This document shows positions 1 to 6,505 of a DNA stretch of 10,664 nt, piece after piece. Each line of letters opens with the position of its first letter. Positions within the stretch are counted from its first letter, which is position 1. The notes under the pieces were generated by a model that saw only the letters and a list, made by a program, of their open reading frames with translations, was not told where the DNA came from and searched no databases. The position numbers and the translations under genes are program-made. The stretch lies in assembly GCA_030641945.1 (NCBI GenBank), contig DAOWLL010000027.1:1-10664 (forward strand), written 5' to 3'. The DNA is from Gammaproteobacteria bacterium. GTDB taxonomy: Bacteria > Pseudomonadota > Gammaproteobacteria > SZUA-229.

Positions 1-461
1 CGAATCTTGTCATGCACCTTGACGATGGATTCGCCAAGATCTTCGCCGACAAAAAAGCGCACAGTAACAATTGCCTGGCCTCGCTGGGAGGCTGAATAGG
101 TATGGCGCACACCCGGTATTTCATCCATCAGGCGTTCAAGCGGATCTGTGACCAGTGATTCCACCTGGTATACAGAGGCACCCGGGTAGGACACATACAG
201 GTCGATCATCGGCACCGAGATCTTCGGGTCTTCCTGCCTCGGCGTGAAGATCAGACCCATAACACCAACCAGTAATGCAGCAATCAACAGCATCGGTGTT
301 ACCGGTGTGTTGATGAACTTGTTCGCTATAGTTCCTGCTATGCCAAGATCATGGTGCGGCTGATCATTGCTGCCAGGCGCCTGCGGTGCTTCGCTGGAAG
401 TGTCAACCTGATCGGATGATGCCTGTGCCTTGCCTTTGTCTTTATCCTGTTCGTCTGCCAT
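1..461 (-). CDS. RND efflux transporter permease subunit, N-terminal part (cut by window edge)
   Basis: Inner-membrane proton-driven pump of a tripartite efflux system, only the first 153 codons visible. Residues 1-40 are a hydrophilic Asp/Gln/Ser-rich cytoplasmic extension. Then comes IANKFINTPVTP and a membrane helix at about 53-72, followed by TPRQEDPKI and VSYPGASVYQVE, which match the start of the porter domain in RND pumps (AcrB has the same SYPGA element). The ATG at 461 is fixed by an in-frame stop at 501-503 with no other start between; its ribosome site is weak. The adaptor gene lies upstream on the same strand, 119 bases away, so they are probably one transcript. The PRQEDPKI type is seen in many environmental Proteobacteria RND pumps and does not tell the substrate. 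No outer-membrane channel gene is visible in this window. Confidence 0.9.
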   Translation of the reverse strand, partial: MADEQDKDKGKAQASSDQVDTSSEAPQAPGSNDQPHHDLGIAGTIANKFINTPVTPMLLIAALLVGVMGLIFTPRQEDPKISVPMIDLYVSYPGASVYQVESLVTDPLERLMDEIPGVRHTYSASQRGQAIVTVRFFVGEDLGESIVKVHDKI

Positions 462-580
462 TGCTTCGTTTAACTCATTTTGGTTTTTACTTTTTGCCGC
501 TTATAGAGCTCATCCTCCATGCCGCAAGCCTCGAAGTACCATGTGGATATACTTTCTACTTGCAGTAACAGAAGTAGTAT
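462..580 (-). other. Adaptor-permease intercistronic gap with weak hairpin
   Basis: The 119 bases between the adaptor stop and the permease start hold no gene. On the minus strand a small stem (CTACTT, 10-base loop, AAGTAG; 556-577) begins a few bases after the adaptor stop. It is too weak and lacks a U-tract, so I do not call it a terminator; at most it could slow transcription or protect the adaptor message end. I see no clear separate promoter for the permease. Confidence 0.35.
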
Positions 581-1714
581 TTACGGCTGATCCCAATTAG
601 CCGGCGGCCTTTCCTCGGAGGTCAGCACGCGCTCACCCGGTTTCAAACCGGAAAGCACGATAACGTGATTTGCATCCAGCTCAATACCTGTGCGAATCAA
701 GCGCATTTTGGGCTTCCCATCTTCATCAAGCACTCTTACAGACGGCAAACTTCCACGCTTGATGATTGCAGATTTGGGCACCACAGGCAGCGCTTTGGTT
801 GGTGAATTAATGTCCGGAATCATCACTTCTGCATACATACCGGGTCCACCCGGCACACCCTCTGGAAGGTCAAATTTGACGGTGATGGTATGCTGCCGGC
901 TGTCGGCTCTTGGTGCAATCAGGGCTACGCGGGCATTGACCTTGGTGTTATTAACATCAAGCCTGGCCGGCACCACCATGTCCTTGTGCAATCCCGGCAC
1001 CAGGCGTGCCGGAACTTCAGCCTTGATGCGTAGAAACTTGTTATAGGAGAATTTCAGCAGTGGCTGACCGGGCTGTACAGTATCGCCCACCTCAACCAGT
1101 TTGTCGGTAATAACACCATCGAACGGTGCAGTCGATTTGGCATCACGAATCTTGGCTTCGATTTCTCGCAGACCCGATTCTGCCTGTTGAATTCTTGAAC
1201 GGGCAGTCTGCACCTGCGAACCCTGGGTGACAAGATCGGCATGGCGTTCAATGCCCTTGTCACTGCCGCTGCCCATCATATTGCCTCGACCACCATCAAA
1301 CATAGAGTCAAACATGGTAGGCATTGCCATGCCACCCATCGGTCGCGGATTGTAAACACTGGGGTTCCACAACTCCCTGGTGTATTGAACCTGCGCATTC
1401 TGCATGCCGGTGTAGGCTGAACTCAGCTGTGCTTCTGCAGAGCGTTTCTTCGCCTGTAACTCGTCATCATTAATGGTTACCAGCACTGCACCCGCCGTGA
1501 AATCATCACCCTCTTCACCCGCAAGCGTTTGCACGATGCCCGGAATCTGCGCCGACAAGGTCACTTCCTTGAGCGGGATCACGGTGCCGCCAAGAATGAC
1601 ATAACCACCGTGGGGTGCTACGCCGACTGTAACGATGTTATCAGCCTGTGCAGTAATGGATGTAAAGCCGAATAGAAAGAAAAAAATTCTAGGAAATTTG
1701 CTTATTGTCGACAT
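581..1714 (-). CDS. Periplasmic adaptor (membrane fusion protein, HlyD/AcrA family) of RND efflux system
   Basis: A 377-residue adaptor that would link the RND permease to an outer-membrane channel. A signal peptide with a Phe-rich core covers residues 1-24, with a plausible cleavage after AQA. The first lipoyl half (about 41-90, GGTVIPLKEVTLSAQIPGIV) and the second (about 194-222, STAPFDGVITDKLVEVGDTV) flank an alpha-hairpin region. A beta-barrel (about 228-300) and a membrane-proximal domain (about 305-368, ending GLKPGERVLT) follow. Between the two hairpin helices, residues 124-155 form a Gly/Met-rich segment with seven Met. The ATG at 1714 has AAAGGA 10 bases upstream. The permease gene follows downstream. 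There is no lipobox cysteine in the signal peptide, so it is probably not a lipoprotein. Substrate unknown; the Met-rich stretch is a hint of metal contact, not proof. Confidence 0.9.
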   Translation of the reverse strand: MSTISKFPRIFFFLFGFTSITAQADNIVTVGVAPHGGYVILGGTVIPLKEVTLSAQIPGIVQTLAGEEGDDFTAGAVLVTINDDELQAKKRSAEAQLSSAYTGMQNAQVQYTRELWNPSVYNPRPMGGMAMPTMFDSMFDGGRGNMMGSGSDKGIERHADLVTQGSQVQTARSRIQQAESGLREIEAKIRDAKSTAPFDGVITDKLVEVGDTVQPGQPLLKFSYNKFLRIKAEVPARLVPGLHKDMVVPARLDVNNTKVNARVALIAPRADSRQHTITVKFDLPEGVPGGPGMYAEVMIPDINSPTKALPVVPKSAIIKRGSLPSVRVLDEDGKPKMRLIRTGIELDANHVIVLSGLKPGERVLTSEERPPANWDQP

Positions 1715-1919
1715 GCCTGAAGTGTCCTTTCATGTTCACTTACTGAATGAATTTGTATGCTAGAGGCAAAGCGCAACGAGTAATATCGCCTCATTGCGAT
1801 ACCTGTCCTATTCAGAATGCCTGCTTTTAATAATGATTTCAAGTATTTTACTTGTCGGAATATCTTACGCCTTGACTATACCTCGTAAATTAAATATAGC
1901 TTGTAGATATAAAAATTGA
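1715..1919 (-). promoter_or_regulatory. Upstream region of the efflux operon with two palindromes
   Basis: This 205-base gap separates the epmA stop from the adaptor start and must carry the efflux operon promoter if it has its own. Two perfect inverted repeats are present: CAAGTA-TTT-TACTTG at 1840-1854 and TATCGC-CTCATT-GCGATA at 1784-1801. On the minus strand a TTGAAA hexamer (1837-1842) overlaps the first palindrome, but the element 17 bases on (CATTCT) is a poor -10. An operator for an efflux repressor is possible; no regulator gene lies next to it in this window. Confidence 0.35.
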
Positions 1920-2894
1920 TCAAATTCGCGCAAAAGGGAAGGCAAGAATTTGCTCAAGTGTGTCCGCGCGTGCCAGTACCATCAACAATCTGTCCAGCCC
2001 TAATGCAACGCCGCTGCAAACGGGTAAACCATGCTGCAGGGCTTGCAGCAAATCTTCATCGATGACCGATGGCCGCATTCCCAGCGCAAGTCTGTTTCTG
2101 TTCTCACGCTCAAAACGCTGACGCTGCTCGTGCGTATCGAGCAGTTCATCAAAGCCATTGGCCAGTTCCGTTTCTCCATAGAACAATTCAAATCGAGCAG
2201 CTACAGTGGTGCCATGCCGATCTTTATACAGTTTAGCCAGCGCACTCTGTGATTGAGGATAGTCATATATAAAGGTGAAGCCATCGGGCTGGAATGTGGG
2301 CATGATCAACTGGGTCATTAACCAGTCCAGCCACTCATCAGCATCATCCTCGAGCCCCACCGGTTGCTCGATATCGTGTTCTAAAGCGCAACGGCGGCAT
2401 TCATCTGCCGAAGCAACATGCGGGTTGATTCCGGCAGCCTGCCAGTAGGCATCGGCATAACTGATTTTCTGCACAGTTTTGATATCGAGCCCGCTATTTC
2501 CAGCCAGCATCTGTACCAGCCCTGCCAGTTCGTCCATTAACTCAAACATGTCAAAACCCGGCCGATACCATTCCAGCATGGTGAACTCGGGGTTGTGTTT
2601 AGGCCCCAGCTCATCATCACGAAACGACTTGCAGATCTGGAAAATTGCATCACCATGGGCAGCGAGCAGCCGCTTCATGCAGTATTCAGGTGATGTATTC
2701 AAATAAAGGTTTTGCTGTCGATACTGTGTGGAGAAACTGCTGAGATTGGGGTCTGTTGTACACGAAGCAGACAGCAATGGCGTCTCTACTTCAAGCACAC
2801 CGTGCTGATCAAAAAAGGCCCGTATGTCTGTCAACATACGGGCCCTTAATTGCATAACTTCTCTGGATGCTGATGGCTGCCAGCTGTCACTCAT
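1920..2894 (-). CDS. epmA: Elongation factor P--(R)-beta-lysine ligase EpmA (PoxA/GenX/YjeA)
   Basis: A 324-residue paralogue of class II lysyl-tRNA synthetase that activates (R)-beta-lysine with ATP and joins it to a lysine of EF-P. It has only the catalytic core, no anticodon-binding domain, and its length matches the E. coli protein (325). Class II motifs are clear: motif 1 region ARMLTDIRAFFDQHGVLEVE (18-37) followed by TPLLS; NTSPEYCMKRLL (66-77); motif 2 FRDDELGPKHNPEFTMLEWY (91-110) followed by R111; and motif 3 GVALGLDRLLMVLA (about 295-308). The C-terminus ends in FPFARI, where lysyl-tRNA synthetases have a similar FPxxR. It starts 8 bases after the efp stop on the same strand, so the two genes are surely cotranscribed, substrate before enzyme. 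Confidence 0.97.
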   Translation of the reverse strand: MSDSWQPSASREVMQLRARMLTDIRAFFDQHGVLEVETPLLSASCTTDPNLSSFSTQYRQQNLYLNTSPEYCMKRLLAAHGDAIFQICKSFRDDELGPKHNPEFTMLEWYRPGFDMFELMDELAGLVQMLAGNSGLDIKTVQKISYADAYWQAAGINPHVASADECRRCALEHDIEQPVGLEDDADEWLDWLMTQLIMPTFQPDGFTFIYDYPQSQSALAKLYKDRHGTTVAARFELFYGETELANGFDELLDTHEQRQRFERENRNRLALGMRPSVIDEDLLQALQHGLPVCSGVALGLDRLLMVLARADTLEQILAFPFARI

Positions 2895-2902
2895 AGCCGG
2901 AC

Positions 2903-3466
2903 TCAGGCCCTGGAAACATACTCACCGTTTCTGGTGTCAATTTTCAGCACATCGCCTTCATCGATGAATAGCGGTACTTTAACTTCTGTTCCTGTCTCCA
3001 GTGTTGCCGGCTTGGAACCGCCTTGCGCAGTGTCGCCCTTTAAACCCGGATCTGTCCGGGTCACGGCGAGTTCTACGAAATTTGGCGGGGTTATCGATAG
3101 TGGCGCACCGTCCCATAAAGTCATCACGCAGACTTCCTGGCCCTTGATCCATTTAGCAGTATCGCCAACGGCAACACTGTCAGCAGCATGCTGCTCAAAA
3201 GTTTCCGGTTCCATGAAATGCCAGTGTTCGCCGTCTGTGTATAAGAATTCCACATCGATGTCTTCAACATCAGCCGCTTCGACCGATTCAGTTGCTTTAA
3301 ATGTGCGCTCAAGGGTACGGCCGGTTTTGAGGTTCTTCACCTTGACACGATTGAATGCCTGCCCCTTGCCCGGCTTGACCAGAATATTTTCAGTAATAGA
3401 ACACGGATCGCCATCCAGCATGATTTTCAATCCGTTTTTGAACGCATTTGTGTTGTATGATGCCAT
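2903..3466 (-). CDS. efp: Translation elongation factor P
   Basis: EF-P binds ribosomes stalled at runs of proline and helps peptide bond formation. The protein is 187 residues with three beta-barrel domains. The modification loop VKPGKGQAF places a lysine at position 34, the residue that EpmA lysylates in E. coli. Domain II/III landmarks are [45 protein letters not shown] and the ending [12 protein letters not shown] chose the ATG at 3466 ([19 protein letters not shown]) because it matches the E. coli N-terminus and has CAGG about 8 bases upstream; an upstream in-frame ATG at 3496 would add ten residues and overlap the likely promoter. It heads an operon with epmA and is divergent from epmB. 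Confidence 0.97.
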   Translation of the reverse strand: MASYNTNAFKNGLKIMLDGDPCSITENILVKPGKGQAFNRVKVKNLKTGRTLERTFKATESVEAADVEDIDVEFLYTDGEHWHFMEPETFEQHAADSVAVGDTAKWIKGQEVCVMTLWDGAPLSITPPNFVELAVTRTDPGLKGDTAQGGSKPATLETGTEVKVPLFIDEGDVLKIDTRNGEYVSRA

Positions 3467-3539
3467 GCTTGTAACCTGTTTAAATTCAGGGCGCAATCAT
3501 ACCCGAATACCGTTTCGAGCACACGCCAATTCAGATCAT
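3467..3539. promoter_or_regulatory. Divergent efp / epmB promoter region
   Basis: These 73 bases separate the divergent starts of efp and epmB and so must hold promoters for both directions. On the minus strand a near-consensus -10 (TATGAT, 3496-3501) lies about 30 bases upstream of the efp ATG; no good -35 stands 16-18 bases from it. I see no convincing plus-strand promoter for epmB, and its ribosome site (around TCAGAT) is weak. Confidence 0.4.
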
Positions 3540-4544
3540 ATGCACACTATCAAGTTGCTAAAGGCAGGCGATCCAGCTGACTGGCAGTTCGAACTGGCCA
3601 ATGCCATTACCTCCGCCGATGAATTGCTGTACGAGCTTGGGCTCGAGCAGCTTGAAAACAAACTCGCGCACAACCCCGACTTCAGGTTACTGGTACCGAG
3701 GGCGTTTGTTAAAAAAATGCAAAAAGGCAATGCGGATGATCCGCTGCTATTGCAGGTGCTGCCAGCGTCATCAGAAAACACACCATCCGGGCTTACAGAT
3801 CCGGTTGGCGATCTCAATGCGATGACAACACCCGGTCTGCTGCACAAGTACAAGGGGCGCGTCTTACTGGTGACAACCGGTGCTTGCGCCATACACTGCC
3901 GATACTGCTTCAGGCGCCACTTTCCCTACGCCAGTTCCAATCCACGCAAGCATGACTGGAAGCCTGCGCTGGAATATCTGTACGCCCACGATGATATCCA
4001 TGAAGTGATCTTGAGCGGAGGCGATCCGCTGGTACTGGATAATGCAAAACTGGGCCGATTGTTCGCCGCGCTCGAACAAATTCCGCATCTACAATGGTTG
4101 CGCATTCATACACGACTTCCCGTTGTGCTGCCCTCACGTATTGATGATGAGCTGATCACAATATTGCAAAAACTGCGTTTCAGAACAACGTTTGTGATCC
4201 ACGCCAACCACGCCAATGAACTGATGATGGACGAAGTTGAAGCGCTGCAACAGCTAGGCTCTTCAGGTATTACACTGCTCAATCAAAGCGTACTGCTGAA
4301 GGGAGTAAATGACTCCTCCACAGCACTCATTAGTCTGAGTAAGCGTTTATACCAGGCAGGTGTACTGCCGTACTATTTACATATGCTGGACCCGGTTCAG
4401 GGCGCCATGCATTTTGACGTTCAGCAGGACAGGGCCATTGAAATACTGGACACAGTCAAACAGGCACTTCCCGGCTACCTGGTGCCACGCCTGGTAAGGG
4501 AAAAGCCAGGTGAAGCGTCAAAAACAGCAATTTTCACCATCTGA
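3540..4544 (+). CDS. epmB: EF-P beta-lysylation protein EpmB (lysine 2,3-aminomutase-like radical SAM enzyme)
   Basis: Converts (S)-alpha-lysine to (R)-beta-lysine, the donor that EpmA attaches to EF-P. The product is 334 residues (E. coli: 342). The radical-SAM cluster motif is CAIHCRYC with Cys116, Cys120 and Cys123, followed by FRRHFPY, as in E. coli EpmB. SGGDPL (159-164) is the SAM-binding GGD/P element. LLNQSVLLKGVND and PYYLHMLDPVQGA are typical of the KamA family. Lys328 in GEASKTA sits where the PLP-binding lysine is expected. The reading frame stays open for about 200 codons upstream, but that is antisense to efp; the ATG at 3540 gives a family-like N-terminus (MHTIKLLKAGDPADW). It is divergent from efp. 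Confidence 0.96.
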   Translation: MHTIKLLKAGDPADWQFELANAITSADELLYELGLEQLENKLAHNPDFRLLVPRAFVKKMQKGNADDPLLLQVLPASSENTPSGLTDPVGDLNAMTTPGLLHKYKGRVLLVTTGACAIHCRYCFRRHFPYASSNPRKHDWKPALEYLYAHDDIHEVILSGGDPLVLDNAKLGRLFAALEQIPHLQWLRIHTRLPVVLPSRIDDELITILQKLRFRTTFVIHANHANELMMDEVEALQQLGSSGITLLNQSVLLKGVNDSSTALISLSKRLYQAGVLPYYLHMLDPVQGAMHFDVQQDRAIEILDTVKQALPGYLVPRLVREKPGEASKTAIFTI

Positions 4545-4654
4545 GCTACACTCTTTAGTATTTCAGGTTAAAACAATAAAAATACAACTATCTTGTTGTT
4601 TTTTAAAAAAAAGCACGGGTAGGCCTACTGTTCTGGATGGTGAACTGACTGGAA
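4545..4654 (+). promoter_or_regulatory. Leader region upstream of fimW-fimX
   Basis: These 110 bases between epmB and the FimW-like gene are AT-rich at first (a run of T then A around 4597-4610) and then carry a perfect 10-bp palindrome, GTAGGCCTAC, at 4619-4628. GGTGA at 4639-4643 is the best ribosome site for the ATG at 4655. I see no consensus promoter and no GC-rich terminator for epmB, so readthrough from epmB into fimW is possible. Confidence 0.3.
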
Positions 4655-6490
4655 ATGAAATTACATATACCCGAACAAAATGCACCCGCCAAGGGCGCAA
4701 CTCCGCAACACCCGCGTAAGCTGAAAAAATGGCTGGCAAGTCTACCCCAGGCCAATATGGGCGAAATTACGCGGCAGATTTTCAGCGCGGTCCGCGATCT
4801 GAACCGGCAGTCCATGCCGAATAAATACCGCATAGAGAACATGGAGCTGCTACGCGAGCCGACGCGCAACATATTCAACAACCTGGAAAAATATTTCATA
4901 AACCGCACACTGCCCCTGCCGGAAAAGAGTCAAAAAATCGTAAACCTGAACCAGTCATTGCTGCAGGAATTGTCCTACGGTTACAAGATCATTGTTTATG
5001 AGGCCGCAAACGGTATCGAAAAGAAAGTTGATACAAAGACACAAAATATCGCAATACTGCGAGCGATACGTTATATGTCGGAGTTGCTGTTAAGAGCCAG
5101 CGAAATCTACCAGCCCTATCCAGCCGGCACCTGGTACGACATACACCAGATGTATTGCTATGCCGAACAACGTGGTTTCCATAACAAGGTCATAGCAGAT
5201 GAAGAGTACGCGCAGAATAAAGCCAGTATTGGAGACTACTACAAACAGGTTATGCTGTTCGCGCTGGCACGCCCAACGGCGCTGAGACAAAGCGACTCGA
5301 AACGCGTCTACAACAATTTGTCCGATTGGGCAAAGCTGACGCAACTGGGTACAGAGGCCCAGGAAAATCAGGTCAATAGATTCTTCTGCGCCAGGATCGA
5401 CCAGGACCGTCCGCCGAGTTACCTGTCTATGAAAGACTGTGACGGCTCAGCTGAAATTCGTACGCTTGAGACCTCAGAACTCGTCGATACCATACGTAAA
5501 AACGTCAACAGCGCCGAGGACAAGCAAGGCAAACTCGCTGTCGGTGACCAGCTTTCGGCCGAAACGCTGCAGGTCCTGGCTATGTCATGGGGCGTCTGCG
5601 CAAAACGCCGGTTTTCGCGGGCTGACAGGGCCGGGAGCATTAAAGCTGCCATTGGCCTGGTAAATGCCGCCAAGGAGATCGCCGGCAAAGTCGATGCTGA
5701 AGAATACGAAGCAGTAGACATCAAACCCGGCAAACGCAATCAGCTGAATATTTCCCTTGAAGCCGTCTCTGAAGATTTCAAAGCAAGTGAATCACAGGTC
5801 AAAACCGCTTACGTGACTCATCATGAGATAGGCAATGATAAAGATGGCGCATGGGACATGGTTGCCAAAGGCAGGGTTCTAACAGAAGCATATGATAAAG
5901 AAAAGAAGTTTCAGGAAGATGCAAAACTCGGGTTGCATCATGAATATGACAAGCATTGGCAAATCGTAAATGTAAGTGCTGGCGGCTATTGTCTGCGCTG
6001 GAACTCGGACACCACATCCAGGGCGCAGATTGGCGAGCTGATTGCATTACGGGAAGAAGAGCCTGATAGAAGTTTCGCATGGCGAATCGGTGTTATTCGC
6101 TGGATGCAATTCACACGAGAAAGCGGCCTCGAAATTGGTGTCCAGGTACTGTCACCACAAGGCATGTCTGCCACTGCGCAGCGCAGCAACAGACCCAACG
6201 AAGAACCTTTCGAGTGCCTGATGCTGCCGGGTATAAAACCCTTGAAACTGCCACCCAGTGTACTGCTGCCGTCACACGCCTTCAAACCCAGTGACAAGCT
6301 GAAAATCAGGATTGCAGACCAGGAAAAGGAAGTGGAAATCCAGCTGGGATCAGTCAAGGAACACACAGGTTCATTCACCCAGTTCCAGTACACCTCCAAG
6401 ACAGCCGTGGAAAAAATGGAAAAAGAAGAAAAGAAAAAATCGTCCGCAAAGAACAAGGACAATTTTGACGAAATATGGTCATCACTTTAA
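4655..6490 (+). CDS. fimW: FimW-like protein with PilZ-related C-terminal region, probable c-di-GMP effector for type IV pili
   Basis: A soluble 611-residue protein without signal peptide or membrane segment. Residues about 20-345 look largely alpha-helical (KLKKWLASLP, SLLQELSYGYKIIVYE, TWYDIHQMYCYAEQRG). PilZ-type signals appear in two places: RRFSRADRAG at 318-327, which fits the RxxxR arm, and NVSAGG at 439-444, which fits D/NxSxxG. Beta-strand-like stretches follow, as in PilZ barrels (AQIGELIALRE 457-467, WRIGVIRWMQ 476-485, GLEIGVQVLS 491-500). A charged Lys/Glu tail covers 585-603. The gene stands 15 bases before fimX. From memory, the P. aeruginosa c-di-GMP receptor FimW is encoded next to fimX, and this gene has the same place and make-up. 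The symbol rests on that context and overall look, not on a search; the PilZ reading is inference. Confidence 0.65.
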   Translation: MKLHIPEQNAPAKGATPQHPRKLKKWLASLPQANMGEITRQIFSAVRDLNRQSMPNKYRIENMELLREPTRNIFNNLEKYFINRTLPLPEKSQKIVNLNQSLLQELSYGYKIIVYEAANGIEKKVDTKTQNIAILRAIRYMSELLLRASEIYQPYPAGTWYDIHQMYCYAEQRGFHNKVIADEEYAQNKASIGDYYKQVMLFALARPTALRQSDSKRVYNNLSDWAKLTQLGTEAQENQVNRFFCARIDQDRPPSYLSMKDCDGSAEIRTLETSELVDTIRKNVNSAEDKQGKLAVGDQLSAETLQVLAMSWGVCAKRRFSRADRAGSIKAAIGLVNAAKEIAGKVDAEEYEAVDIKPGKRNQLNISLEAVSEDFKASESQVKTAYVTHHEIGNDKDGAWDMVAKGRVLTEAYDKEKKFQEDAKLGLHHEYDKHWQIVNVSAGGYCLRWNSDTTSRAQIGELIALREEEPDRSFAWRIGVIRWMQFTRESGLEIGVQVLSPQGMSATAQRSNRPNEEPFECLMLPGIKPLKLPPSVLLPSHAFKPSDKLKIRIADQEKEVEIQLGSVKEHTGSFTQFQYTSKTAVEKMEKEEKKKSSAKNKDNFDEIWSSL

Positions 6491-6505
6491 TAACCAGAAT
6501 TCACT

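Noticed and set aside
1873..1901. Plus-strand TTGACT...TATAGC promoter-like pair near the epmA 3' end
   Set aside because: Weak -10 and it would drive transcription antisense to epmA with no plus-strand gene following; likely chance in AT-rich DNA.
3467..3496. Longer EF-P start at 3496 (adds [10 protein letters not shown])
   Set aside because: EF-P normally begins near MA(S/T)Y; the extension covers the likely -10 element and the ATG at 3466 has a better ribosome site.
2934..3539. Open frame extending epmB upstream by about 200 codons across efp
   Set aside because: It is the antisense of a well-conserved efp gene and its translation is low-complexity Ser/Thr-rich; EpmB has a family-like N-terminus at 3540.
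4619..4628. GTAGGCCTAC palindrome upstream of fimW as an operator
   Set aside because: Only ten bases, a single copy, and no promoter to place it against; noted in the leader entry only.
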